Positions 9,740-18,336 of a stretch of DNA of 64,000 nt are shown in pieces. The notes beneath the pieces are model-generated. The model made no database searches. It was not told the origin of the DNA and worked only from the letters and a program-made list of their open reading frames with translations. Both the position numbers and the translations under genes were made by a program. The first letter of the stretch is position 1. Every line of letters starts with the position of its first letter. Location of the stretch: assembly GCA_946480835.1 (NCBI GenBank), contig CAMLLC010000009.1:1-64000 (forward strand), given 5' to 3'. This DNA is from Entomomonas sp945283395. GTDB taxonomy: Bacteria > Pseudomonadota > Gammaproteobacteria > Pseudomonadales > Pseudomonadaceae.

Positions 9740-9752
9740 GTAAGGGACTTTT
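9728..9752. terminator. Terminator shared by converging mtnN and DUF481 genes
   Basis: A perfect 9-bp stem AAGTCCCTT / AAGGGACTT with loop TAAGT is followed by TT on the plus strand. The TAA stop of mtnN lies in the loop. The DUF481 gene converges nine bases beyond it, so the element probably serves both directions. Confidence 0.75.
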
Positions 9753-9760
9753 AGTATTCA

Positions 9761-10777
9761 TTACCAATTAATTCCAAAACCAAAGATATAACGAGTTTCA
9801 TTTATATTCGCATCGCTCTCTGCATCTATTATATTGCGATTAATACGGAAATTTAATGAAGCCCAATCAGTTAACTTATAACGAATGCCTACATTGGTAT
9901 CCAATGTATAATTACCGACCTCAGATCTTAGTGGGCGGAATAAATCACCCGTGGTAAAAAATTCAATATTTTTACCTAACCAATATCTATCATAGTTCCA
10001 GCGAATACCATAGGCACCAAAATTAGTATTACTTTTATCTCGGTATTCATAATGGGACAGGTTAACTAAAGAAGCTAGAGAGAAGCTACCTAAGCTATCA
10101 TCCCAGAATTGATAACCAGGACCTGTACCTAATGTGTATTGCTTTCGTAAATCTTCTATATGGTCCAGTTTAAAGTTTCCATTGGTTTGCCAAAACCATT
10201 GCTTGGTAATAAAGTGGTCTAGCGTATAATCAAGTTGGTAATTATTAGTTGAAACATGGCCGTCAGTACTTTTTCTGTTAAACTCACCCGTTAACGTGTG
10301 GCGCCAGTTGCTGTGAAGTAATTTAGTTTGAAAATCAACATCAAAGTCATTAGTGTCTTTATCTGAGCGTTTGTTATCTAACGATATAGCTATTTTGCCG
10401 CTCCAGATTAAGTCTTCAACTAAAGGCTTAGGTTTAATAATTTGTTGAATATCATTTAAAGCAATTTCTTGGTGATTAGTACCATTAATTAATTTTAGTT
10501 TACCTTCTTTAGCAGGTTTAATAGTTTTGACTTTTTGTTCTTTATTTTGACTCAGCTTAACAATTAAAGGCGTTTGGGTTTCTAAAGTAGAGACTTTATC
10601 CCATGAAATAGTTACTTCTCCTGCATAATCAGTTGCTATTATCAATTTACTGTTATTAAGTAGGGTAACGTTGCCCGTTAAGCGATCACCATTTTTCATC
10701 CATACTGTGTCAGCTAGAGAGTCTAGCGAGAATATTATCAATATAAGAAAACTAATTAAACGCATAAATATAGCCAT
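9761..10777 (-). CDS. DUF481 family outer-membrane beta-barrel protein
   Basis: This is a 338-residue exported protein. The N-terminal signal peptide ends near 'LDSLA' before 'DTVWMKNGDRLTGNV'. The first domain (about 22-115) is a small beta domain typical of YdiY/DUF481 proteins. From about 125 on, alternating aromatic beta strands run to the C-terminal 'RYIFGFGINW', whose terminal aromatic residue is expected of a BAM substrate. The family is described as salt-induced outer-membrane protein; transport function is unknown. An in-frame ATG at 10765 would give a shorter leader, but no better binding site precedes it. Confidence 0.8.
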   Translation of the reverse strand: MAIFMRLISFLILIIFSLDSLADTVWMKNGDRLTGNVTLLNNSKLIIATDYAGEVTISWDKVSTLETQTPLIVKLSQNKEQKVKTIKPAKEGKLKLINGTNHQEIALNDIQQIIKPKPLVEDLIWSGKIAISLDNKRSDKDTNDFDVDFQTKLLHSNWRHTLTGEFNRKSTDGHVSTNNYQLDYTLDHFITKQWFWQTNGNFKLDHIEDLRKQYTLGTGPGYQFWDDSLGSFSLASLVNLSHYEYRDKSNTNFGAYGIRWNYDRYWLGKNIEFFTTGDLFRPLRSEVGNYTLDTNVGIRYKLTDWASLNFRINRNIIDAESDANINETRYIFGFGINW

Positions 10778-11004
10778 ATAAACTCAATATCCTAACAAGG
10801 ATTGATCTATAGTAAGAACTTTCTGTAACCACCCATGCTTAACGCAAATTAGAGGGTAACAACTAGTTTGTCAATAGCCATGACCATGAGTTGATTATAC
10901 TTTGTGATAATATACTTCATATTTTATAGGACAATTTATGACAATTTGATTAGATTTATTCTATACTTAGAACCTTTTATTGAAGCACTAGTTGCATTAA
11001 ACTG

Positions 11005-12819
11005 ATGAAAAGCAGTAATCTGAAAAACTTATCTATTTCTTTAAAGCTTCCTAGCAGCCTAGTTATTTTAGTATTAGGATTTTCGGCAGGAATACCTAGT
11101 TTACTTATTTCTTCTACGCTAGGTATATGGCTGTTGGGGGCTGGTGCTTCATTTGAAACTATAGGCTATTTAGGATGGATAGGGCTTATTTATGCCTTTA
11201 AATGGCTTTGGTCGCCTATGCTTGACCAATGGCGTTTACCTTGGCTTAATAAATTGGGGCGGAGAAGATCATGGCTATTGCTTGCACAATTTAGTATTTT
11301 TCTAAGTCTCATGTGTGTAGCTTTTACCGATCCACAAACGCATTTACAATTATTTATCATCTTTGCTTGTTTAGTAGCTTTTTTTTCAGCTACTCAGGAT
11401 ATAGCGCTTGATGCTTATAGGTTAGAGATAGTAGGTCAAGAACAACAACCTAAGTTAGCTGCACTTTATATCATAGGATTTAGGACTGCCTTATTAACGG
11501 CAGGTGCAGGTTCTTTATTATTAGCTAGTTATTTAGGCACCTCAGAACAACATTATTATTATACTGCTTGGCAAATAACATACGTGGTGTTTGGCATGTT
11601 AATAGTTCCAGCCATGATAGTGACTTTGTTTAGTGATGAACCTGCTATTGATATTAAGCAACATTCCGCTAGTGAATCTGAATTTAGTTTTAGTAGACAA
11701 TTATTTTCTGTCATTTTAGTACTATTTTTAGTTGTCTCTATACCTGTTATGATCACTGCGATAATGGATCAAGCATGGCCTAGAGCGCTATTTTATAGTC
11801 TTATCTTGGCAACGGGGTTATCGCCGTGGGGAAAGTCTCAGATATTACCGGTACGGGTCCTTCTTAGAAAAATGCGTCACCATTTAAAGCTTACCGCTCG
11901 AGCTAAAGAAATACCAAACTTTGACTTTGTACACCAAAGTGTTTCAATTATTATTATGTTAATAGTGTTGGTGACTCTTTATGCGTCAGGTAAAGCCTAT
12001 TTATCTGGAGCATGGCCAAGAGGAACGCTATATTTCCTGATATTTTTAGGGTGTATCTCTGCTCCCGGACGGTTCTTAATGGCGCCTATTTTAACGCCCG
12101 TTGTAGAGTTTGTGCAGCGTTATCGTTGGCATGCATTACTTATTCTAGCTATTATTTCAACTTATAAACTAGCCGATACTGTACCCCTAAATATGATTGA
12201 TGTTTTTTTGCTAAAACATGGCTTTAGTCAAAATGTGGTAGCATTAGTAGTTAAAGGTTTTGGTATGATTTTAACTATTATAGGTGCGGCTATTAGTGTC
12301 TTTTTTATTAATAAATTTAAAGTCATACCGGTATTATTTTTTGGTGCAATGGCTTGTGCTATCACTAATTTACTTTATATTTTATTAGTTAACTATCAGG
12401 GCGCGACTATATTAATAGAAGGACATTATGGTTATTTTATTGTTACTAAAAACTTTGGCTTTTATGGAGTATCAGTTCCAACTTATTCTCTCTGGCAACA
12501 ATTAATGGCTTTTGATCCGCATATTTGGACATTAGTACTTATTGTTATTATTGATAGCTTGAGTGCTGGCTTGGCAGCTTCGGCTTTATTGGCTTATTTG
12601 GCAGGATTAACGAATCTTAAATTTTCTGCTAGCCAGTATGCTATGTTAACCTCGGCTATGCTATTATTACCAAAGTTAATAAGCGGCTATTCAGGTAAAA
12701 TTTTAACCTACTATGATTATGACTATAAAAAATTCTTTATGGTTTCAGTAATACTTGGATTGCCTACTTTGATATTAATTGCTATTGCGTGGTTTAAACA
12801 AAGTAAAACAACTAGTTAA
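11005..12819 (+). CDS. ampG: AmpG-like muropeptide permease (MFS)
   Basis: This is a 604-residue polytopic inner-membrane protein. The N-terminal half has the AmpG signature 'VLGFSAGIPSLLISSTLGIWLL' and 'WLWSPMLDQWRLP', then 'ATQDIALDAYRLEI'. A long central insert with extra helices (about 240-350) makes it the long, 14-helix pseudomonad form. AmpG imports anhydro-muropeptides released by lytic transglycosylases for cell-wall recycling, and in many bacteria feeds AmpR-type sensing of wall damage. It is monocistronic and ends at a strong terminator. The family is well supported; substrate range is inferred. Confidence 0.88.
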   Translation: MKSSNLKNLSISLKLPSSLVILVLGFSAGIPSLLISSTLGIWLLGAGASFETIGYLGWIGLIYAFKWLWSPMLDQWRLPWLNKLGRRRSWLLLAQFSIFLSLMCVAFTDPQTHLQLFIIFACLVAFFSATQDIALDAYRLEIVGQEQQPKLAALYIIGFRTALLTAGAGSLLLASYLGTSEQHYYYTAWQITYVVFGMLIVPAMIVTLFSDEPAIDIKQHSASESEFSFSRQLFSVILVLFLVVSIPVMITAIMDQAWPRALFYSLILATGLSPWGKSQILPVRVLLRKMRHHLKLTARAKEIPNFDFVHQSVSIIIMLIVLVTLYASGKAYLSGAWPRGTLYFLIFLGCISAPGRFLMAPILTPVVEFVQRYRWHALLILAIISTYKLADTVPLNMIDVFLLKHGFSQNVVALVVKGFGMILTIIGAAISVFFINKFKVIPVLFFGAMACAITNLLYILLVNYQGATILIEGHYGYFIVTKNFGFYGVSVPTYSLWQQLMAFDPHIWTLVLIVIIDSLSAGLAASALLAYLAGLTNLKFSASQYAMLTSAMLLLPKLISGYSGKILTYYDYDYKKFFMVSVILGLPTLILIAIAWFKQSKTTS

Positions 12820-12894
12820 TAATTAGTATATAATACAGCGTCAAAACTAGTTATAAAGTCTAGTAAACATGTTAATATATGGCAATTTTTATTG

Positions 12895-12916
12895 AGAGGT
12901 TAGCAACCTCTTTTTT
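12895..12916 (+). terminator. Intrinsic terminator after ampG
   Basis: A stem AGAGGTT / AACCTCT with a three-base loop (AGC) is followed by a T-run that continues as TTTTTATTTT. Confidence 0.85.
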
Positions 12917-12951
12917 ATTTTGTGGATAATTTGACTTAAGTGTAGAAGGTT

Positions 12952-13533
12952 ATGCAATTAAAGAAAATAGTTTTATTTTGTTGTTTTATTGGGGTTGTAA
13001 GCTCTAGTTTTGCAGATGAAAAAACTACTTATGGCCTTCATGAAAAGGTTCAAATTATGGACTTAAATGGCATGATAGTTGCTGCTAAGCTTGATACCGG
13101 AGCTAGAAATGCATCGTTAAGTGCAGTTGATATTGAGTTGTTTACCAAAGATAATAAAAATTGGGTGCGTTTCTCACCTTTGATAGAGGGTAAAAAGTTT
13201 AAAACAATGGAACGCCCTGTTGTAAAATTAGCGAAAATAAAGAGACGGGTTGGAGACTGCCCAGCTGATGAAGATAGAGAAGAGGATGAAAACAGCTTAA
13301 AGAATGATGCGGTTAAAGATAATGATACTAATAAGCCAGAATATGCCTATCGCCCCGAAATACAAATGCAGGTTTGTTTAGGTAATTCATTAAAGACTAT
13401 AGAGGTTAATTTAACCGATAGATCTTCTTTCAAGTTTCCTCTTTTGATAGGAGCTAAAGCATTAAATAAATTTAATGCTTTGGTAGATCCTAGCGTGGAT
13501 TATCAATCAAAAGCTAGTTGTTCAGCAAAATAA
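12952..13533 (+). CDS. Retropepsin-like aspartic protease (RimK-associated, 'ATP-dependent zinc protease' family)
   Basis: This is a 193-residue exported protein. A signal peptide (about 1-21, ending near 'SSSFA') precedes a single-lobe pepsin-like domain. 'AAKLDTGARNASLSA' contains the catalytic DTG triad expected of retropepsins, and an acidic insert 'DEDREEDE' lies in mid-protein. The family (PF05618) was historically labelled 'ATP-dependent zinc protease', but the DTG motif marks it as aspartic. It opens a three-gene operon with the 7TM transglutaminase-like protein and the RimK-like ligase. That arrangement suggests the protease acts on glutamate-modified or envelope substrates in the periplasm. 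The substrate is not known. Confidence 0.8.
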   Translation: MQLKKIVLFCCFIGVVSSSFADEKTTYGLHEKVQIMDLNGMIVAAKLDTGARNASLSAVDIELFTKDNKNWVRFSPLIEGKKFKTMERPVVKLAKIKRRVGDCPADEDREEDENSLKNDAVKDNDTNKPEYAYRPEIQMQVCLGNSLKTIEVNLTDRSSFKFPLLIGAKALNKFNALVDPSVDYQSKASCSAK

Positions 13534-13560
13534 AATATCAAAGATAGGCTGTAGAGAATT

Positions 13561-15201
13561 ATGCGGGCATTAACCTTACACTTAAAAATTCTTATTAGTA
13601 TATTAATGTTTATAGGGATTATTTCTATAGCGTACCAAATATTTATACTAAAGATCCCTGTAACTGAAAACGAACGAGGTAATTTTTGGACTATTCAGGC
13701 TAAAATTGACTTCTTGGTAAAAGGCATTAAGCCAGTCCGTGTACAGATGTTTATACCTTCTGAACAAAATGGTTATATTACATATATTAAGTCAGGTGAT
13801 AGGTTATTAGTAAATGATTACGGGCATAATTTTGAAGAAGATCCCTATGGTAATCAATTATTAACTTTAACTGCTCGGCGTAAATCGGGCTTACAAAATT
13901 TATACTATACGTTAGCGTTAACTGAGCGTAATAGTTTGGCTACTAATAATACTATTAAAGGAGATATATGGCGAGAGGCTATCCCTTTAAATGAGCAGGA
14001 ACAGGCGGCAGCTAATACTTTAATTGAAACTATTAGACAAAAATCATTAGATACTAGTAGCTTTATTACTGCAACTATTAATATGGTCAATGATACTAAA
14101 AATGATAATGTTAGCTTATTATTGAATAATGATACATCTACTAGAAATAAAGTGAGAGTGATAGATTTATTACTTTCTCAAGCGCATATTCCTATTCAAA
14201 GAGTACATACTATTCGCTTAATTAGAGGTACTAATCAAAAGCCAGAACTTTGGATAAGAAGTTATATAGCTTCTACGGTTGTCAGAAATGACAAAATAGA
14301 AAAAACAATAGCTAAAGAGGCTATGCAAACTAATAAAGAAAAGTCTAAAACTCCTTCTACATCTGCAAAATGGGTATACTTTAATCCAGAAACAGGAAAA
14401 AAGGGTTTACCTAATGATCGCATTATTTGGTGGGTAGGCGATGATGAGTTGTTGACTGTTGAAAATGGTGTTCAAGCTAAGGTCACTTTTAGTATTGAAA
14501 ATACTGAATTGGTGGCTAAGGGCATCATTTCTAAAATGGCCGGACAAAAAGAAGCTAGTAGTTTTGTAACTTACTCACTCTATAGTCTGCCCATTCAAGT
14601 GCAAGAAACTTATTCTGTTATGATAATGATTCCGTTAGGGGTCTTGGTTATCTTAATTCTACGCAATATAGTTGGATTACAAACGCTAGGTACTTTTACT
14701 CCTGTACTTATTGCCTTGGCTTTTAGAGATACTGGTTTAGGCTTTGGTATTTGTCTGTTTACCATTATAGTGGCACTAGGTTTATCAATTCGGTCATATT
14801 TAGAACATCTTAAACTACAAATGTTGCCGCGATTGTCAGTAGTTTTAACCTTTGTGGTGATGCTGATAGCGGCCATTAGCTTATTCAGCCATAAGTTAGG
14901 GCTTGAACAAGGGCTATCTGTGACATTATTCCCCATGGTTATATTAACTATGACGATCGAGCGCCTTTCTATTACTTGGGAAGAGCGGGGGGGTACTACT
15001 GCCTTTAAAGTAGGTATAGGAACACTTTTCGCTGCTTCTTTGGCTTATTTGATTATGCAAGTACCGCCGCTAGTGTATTTTGTGTTCACTTTCCCAGGCA
15101 TCTTGTTAATTTTAGTATCTTTCATGTTAGCTATGGGACGTTATAGAGGTTACAGATTAACCGAATTATTTCGCTTTAAAGCATTGCTAAAAGAGGGTTA
15201 A
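13561..15201 (+). CDS. Inactive transglutaminase fused to seven-TM domain
   Basis: This is a 546-residue membrane protein. One N-terminal anchor (about 8-28) is followed by a large extracytoplasmic region (about 30-345) resembling the inactive transglutaminase-like domain (PF14400). A C-terminal bundle of about seven helices (about 350-530, PF14402) starts at 'VMIMIPLGVLVILILRNIVG' and includes 'TLGTFTPVLIALAFRDT'. No obvious Cys-His-Asp catalytic set is visible, in line with the family name. It lies 27 bases after the retropepsin gene and 4 bases before the ligase gene, forming a tight conserved trio. It is probably a membrane scaffold coupling the periplasmic protease and the cytosolic ligase; that is inference. 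Confidence 0.8.
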   Translation: MRALTLHLKILISILMFIGIISIAYQIFILKIPVTENERGNFWTIQAKIDFLVKGIKPVRVQMFIPSEQNGYITYIKSGDRLLVNDYGHNFEEDPYGNQLLTLTARRKSGLQNLYYTLALTERNSLATNNTIKGDIWREAIPLNEQEQAAANTLIETIRQKSLDTSSFITATINMVNDTKNDNVSLLLNNDTSTRNKVRVIDLLLSQAHIPIQRVHTIRLIRGTNQKPELWIRSYIASTVVRNDKIEKTIAKEAMQTNKEKSKTPSTSAKWVYFNPETGKKGLPNDRIIWWVGDDELLTVENGVQAKVTFSIENTELVAKGIISKMAGQKEASSFVTYSLYSLPIQVQETYSVMIMIPLGVLVILILRNIVGLQTLGTFTPVLIALAFRDTGLGFGICLFTIIVALGLSIRSYLEHLKLQMLPRLSVVLTFVVMLIAAISLFSHKLGLEQGLSVTLFPMVILTMTIERLSITWEERGGTTAFKVGIGTLFAASLAYLIMQVPPLVYFVFTFPGILLILVSFMLAMGRYRGYRLTELFRFKALLKEG

Positions 15202-15205
15202 TGTT

Positions 15206-16186
15206 ATGTTACCTCTTATGAAAACATGGAAAAGCTTGAGAGCTAGAGGTATTATGGGGATTAATCAGCGTAATGGTGATTATATTCTCAAATACAATAA
15301 ACGAAAGTTTTATCCTGTAGTGGATGATAAAATTATCACTAAAATGCGTGCCCTAGAGGCTAAAATTGATGTGCCTGAACTCTATGGTATTATCGAAACA
15401 GAGCATGAAATTAGTAAATTAAATGAAATTATTGCAGGTCGTAATGACTTTGTTATCAAACCAGCCCAAGGAGCTGGAGGAGATGGTATTATCGTAATTG
15501 CAGATCGTTTTGATGAAACGCGTTTTAAAACTATCTCAGGTCGGATGATAAGTCATTCGGAAATTGAATATCAAATCTCCAGTATTTTAACTGGCTTATA
15601 TTCCCTTGGAGGAATGCGGGATAGAGCTTTAATAGAATATAGAGTAACCCCTGACCCTATTTTTAAAAGTATTAGCTTCGAGGGAGTGCCAGATATCCGT
15701 ATTATCGTATTAATGGGTTATCCTGTTATGGCAATGTTACGCCTACCTACTAGGCAGTCTAGTGGCAAAGCTAATCTTCATCAGGGGGCTATTGGGGTAG
15801 GTGTTGATTTAGGTTCAGGAGTAACATTGAAAGGAACTTGGCTGAATGAAAAAATAGATAAGCACCCAGATACTAATAATTTAGTAAGTGGTGTCCGCTT
15901 ACCTGATTGGGATAATTTTATGAGGTTAGCTACCCAATGTTATGAACTATCCGGATTAGGATATATTGGAGTTGATATGGTCTTAGATCAACAACGAGGT
16001 CCTTTAATATTAGAGCTTAATGCGAGACCAGGATTAAATATTCAAATAGCTAATGATAATGGTTTAGAACTACGCAATAAAATAGTTGAAACCCATCTGG
16101 CAGAATTAAAACAACAACAACGGATTGAGTCACCTGAAGAACGTATGCGTTTTTCCCAAGCACATTTTGCAGTTAACTTTCAATAA
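15206..16186 (+). CDS. RimK-like alpha-L-glutamate ligase (ATP-grasp)
   Basis: This is a 326-residue cytosolic ATP-grasp enzyme of the RimK-related group. The ATP-binding segment is seen in 'FVIKPAQGAGGDGIIVI' (about 86-102). The metal-binding C-terminal part includes 'GYIGVDMVLDQQRGPLILELNARPGLNIQ', where the E-x-N pattern chelates magnesium. Relatives form amide bonds between glutamate and a protein or peptide acceptor; the acceptor here is unknown. The ATG at 15206 has AGAGGG about eight bases upstream and sits just 4 bases beyond the preceding stop, so translational coupling is likely. Confidence 0.85.
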   Translation: MLPLMKTWKSLRARGIMGINQRNGDYILKYNKRKFYPVVDDKIITKMRALEAKIDVPELYGIIETEHEISKLNEIIAGRNDFVIKPAQGAGGDGIIVIADRFDETRFKTISGRMISHSEIEYQISSILTGLYSLGGMRDRALIEYRVTPDPIFKSISFEGVPDIRIIVLMGYPVMAMLRLPTRQSSGKANLHQGAIGVGVDLGSGVTLKGTWLNEKIDKHPDTNNLVSGVRLPDWDNFMRLATQCYELSGLGYIGVDMVLDQQRGPLILELNARPGLNIQIANDNGLELRNKIVETHLAELKQQQRIESPEERMRFSQAHFAVNFQ

Positions 16187-16350
16187 TACTAAAGCTAGTT
16201 ACTAAACAGTGATTAGCTTGATAAATAAAATAAGAATAGTTTGTATAAAATAGGTTCGTTAGTTATTATTGATTTACAATCTTAACAGTCGTAAAGTGTT
16301 TCATTGGAGTTATACTTAGTTATTATTTTTACAATAACGGATTTTTGTAG

Positions 16351-17292
16351 ATGAAAAAAATATTTTATTTATTAATACCTGTGCTAGTAGCTCTTGGCTT
16401 ATTCCTTTTTTATAGAGGTGATAATGATAATTTAATAGCTAGTGGTGCCGAAACAGTCAATTATGAAGAAGGGCAAATTATAGCTAAGAATGAACATTAT
16501 TATCGTAAATTTGACCATAAAACGCCTGATAATTTATTTGTTGTACAGGATTTTTACACAGGCTTTAATAGCAAATTAACAGATCCTTTCACAATAACAA
16601 GAGTAGATCAGTTAACTAAAATCCCTTCAATAGTAATTAGCGATGGAATGTTTTATCGAAGCTTAACAATCTTTGGTATTTTAAGAATGTGGACTAAGGA
16701 AGGATTACCTATAGAGGAAATGCATTTCTCTAATGGTAAAGTTACTGGCTTATATATGAAATGGTATCCTAACGGTAAAAAAATGTGCGAACGATCTTAT
16801 AAAGCTAATATTGCCAATGGTATATGGTATGAGTGGTATGAATCAGGACAACTAAAAATAGAGGGTAATTACGAACATGCTAAAAAACAAGGGCTTTGGC
16901 GTGAAAGATTCGCAGATGGTACTATTGCGTTAGAGGATAATTATTCTGATGATATTTTAAATGGCTATCATGTTTTTTATAATAAAGACCATGTGAAGCG
17001 TGAAGAGGGAAATTATGTAGCAGGTCAGAGAGAAGGAGCTTGGTTTTTGGCAGATGATTCTAATGTATATACTTCGCAAGGTAGCTTTGAGAATGGCAAG
17101 AAAAATGGTTTATGGATTGATTATTATAAAGGAATAAAGGCTACTGAGGGCCATTATTTGAATGGTCAAAAAGATGGTCTTTGGACTTATTGGTATTCAC
17201 AAGATGCTAAATTAAAAGAAGAAGTTTATAAAGAAGGTGTAAAAGTTTCAGAAAAAAAACTTATGCCAGATAAACCAAGTGAAGCTCAATGA
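16351..17292 (+). CDS. YwqK/MORN-repeat protein with N-terminal anchor
   Basis: This is a 313-residue protein with an N-terminal hydrophobic signal-anchor (about 4-21), a linker, and then six or more copies of a repeat of about 23 residues. Examples are 'WYPNGKKMCERSYK', 'WYESGQLKIEGNY' and 'WYSQDAKLKEEVY', the pattern of the YwqK antitoxin / MORN-variant family. The name derives from a Bacillus toxin-antitoxin locus, but no toxin gene is adjacent here. It shares the pre-repeat motif 'VVQDFY' with the interrupted paralogue at 47998-49212. Probably exported and facing the periplasm; function unknown. Confidence 0.78.
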   Translation: MKKIFYLLIPVLVALGLFLFYRGDNDNLIASGAETVNYEEGQIIAKNEHYYRKFDHKTPDNLFVVQDFYTGFNSKLTDPFTITRVDQLTKIPSIVISDGMFYRSLTIFGILRMWTKEGLPIEEMHFSNGKVTGLYMKWYPNGKKMCERSYKANIANGIWYEWYESGQLKIEGNYEHAKKQGLWRERFADGTIALEDNYSDDILNGYHVFYNKDHVKREEGNYVAGQREGAWFLADDSNVYTSQGSFENGKKNGLWIDYYKGIKATEGHYLNGQKDGLWTYWYSQDAKLKEEVYKEGVKVSEKKLMPDKPSEAQ

Positions 17293-17447
17293 GAAATAAA
17301 AACCTTATCAAATACGTTTTTTTTATGTTGTTTTGTATGAATTGTATAAATCCAGATCTGATGAGACAAATGGCTTGAAAAAGAGAGCATAACCCATTTT
17401 GATATGAGTTATTGAATCTTAAATCAAAACATAAAAAACACATGCTC

Positions 17448-17738
17448 ATGTTAACTATTAATGATATTAATTATACAAACACTAAAGCTATATCACCTTA
17501 AGCAAAAGGGATATGTGAGCATTTCCAAAAGACTATCTTGCAAGAGTTTAACCAAATTACTTGTAGAAAAAAAGTCTATAATACATTAGGAGAGATGCAA
17601 AAAGATCTGCACCAATAACAAGATTACTACAATAATAATAGAATGCATCAAGATAAAATGCGCTGTGGAAGAATGCCTTTTGAAATATTACTTGAAGGAA
17701 AACTGAGTTGGGCACAGAAAAATTTAGCTCAAATCTGA
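17448..17738 (+). pseudogene. IS481-family transposase remnant (C-terminal DDE part)
   Basis: One reading frame from 17448 to the TGA at 17736-17738 keeps the 3' third of an IS481-type transposase. 'TNTKAISP' is followed by TAA at 17499 (where CAA is expected), then 'AKGICEHFQKTILQEF', which corresponds to the catalytic-Glu region (family consensus NGICERFHKTILQEFY). After this come 'RKKVYNTLGEMQKDLHQ', a second TAA at 17616, and 'YYNNNRMHQDKMRCGRMPFE', where the family has YN..R.HQGK.C.GRTP. Codon phase is intact over 290 bases, so decay is by point mutation. The upstream two-thirds of the transposase is not recognisable. It lies just 3' of the YwqK gene. Confidence 0.85.
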
Positions 17739-17795
17739 ACTGACAGATAACCTTTTAAAATGGGGACTGTCATTTCTGATCTGAGCCAGTCTATA
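17739..17795. mobile_element. Probable right end of the decayed IS481-type element
   Basis: Directly after the transposase stop, a degenerate stem (GACAG..CCTTTT with GGGGACTGTC) and the sequence 'CTGATCTGAGCCAGTC' resemble the terminal repeats commonly seen at the 3' end of this IS481 subgroup. The left end was not found, so no full element can be delimited. Confidence 0.45.
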
Positions 17796-17799
17796 TTAA

Positions 17800-18336
17800 T
17801 TAATTTGCTTTATTAGAGTTTATCTCAGTTTGTTGTTCCAGTTGCTTAGTGTTTTCTTTTAAATTCTTCGATGCTTCATTAATTTTATTATTAGCATTTT
17901 CTTTAGTATCATTGATGGTTTGCTCAGTTTGTTGTAGTTTTGTAGAGGCTTCATTAGAGCTTCTATCTTTAGCATCTATAGTTGCTTGCTTGGCTTGCTC
18001 GGTTTTCTCTGAAGTCAAATCAGAAAATTTGTTTCTGGCCTCATTAACTTCTTGTTTAGCCTCTTCTATTTTTTCTGAGGCGACAGTAGAGATTTTATTT
18101 TTAGCATCGTTAGCTGCTTGTTTAGCTTGTTGCATTTTTTCTGATGTTTCAGCTGAAACTTTGTTCTCTATTTCACGTGCAGTTTGTTTGGCTTGTTCCA
18201 TTTTATTAGAAGTTTCTGTTACCACTGTTTGTTTAGTTTGAGCAGCCGAGTCTTTAAAATTATCTATTGTTTTGTTGTCCTCACCACAGCCAGTTAAAGT
18301 TAGTAACAGCAAAGAACTTAATATACAAATTTTCAT
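17800..18336 (-). CDS. Lipoprotein with 22-residue amphipathic repeats
   Basis: This is a 178-residue lipoprotein. Residues 9-17 'LLLLTLTGC' are a textbook lipobox with lipid-bearing C17. From residue 41 the protein is made of five consecutive 22-residue units (41-62, 63-84, 85-106, 107-128, 129-150) and a degenerate sixth. Each follows the pattern E-x-S-x-K-x-x-Q-A-K-Q-x-x-x-D-A-K-x-K-x-S-x. This 11/22-mer amphipathic helix pattern is reminiscent of apolipoprotein or LEA-like helices. It should form a long helix lying on a membrane or reaching across the periplasm. No enzymatic domain is present. The gene abuts the decayed IS481 remnant and is divergent from cbpA. Confidence 0.75.
   Translation of the reverse strand: MKICILSSLLLLTLTGCGEDNKTIDNFKDSAAQTKQTVVTETSNKMEQAKQTAREIENKVSAETSEKMQQAKQAANDAKNKISTVASEKIEEAKQEVNEARNKFSDLTSEKTEQAKQATIDAKDRSSNEASTKLQQTEQTINDTKENANNKINEASKNLKENTKQLEQQTEINSNKAN
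17887..18216 (-). repeat. Five tandem 66-bp coding repeats
   Basis: Five in-frame units of 66 bp encode the 22-residue helical repeats of the lipoprotein. They are diverged at the DNA level but keep exact length and phase, so copy number could change by recombination without frameshift. Confidence 0.75.

Noticed and set aside
16351..17292. A toxin-antitoxin locus around the YwqK-like gene
   Set aside because: There is no adjacent toxin-like gene, and the protein has an export signal; the family name alone does not support it.
17261..17449. A 62-codon minus-strand frame beyond the YwqK gene
   Set aside because: No start signal, and it overlaps the decayed transposase region.
17849..18241. 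A 130-codon plus-strand frame with regular Leu/Ser/Cys repeats
   Set aside because: It is the antisense shadow of the 22-residue-repeat lipoprotein gene; its periodicity is inherited from the repeats.
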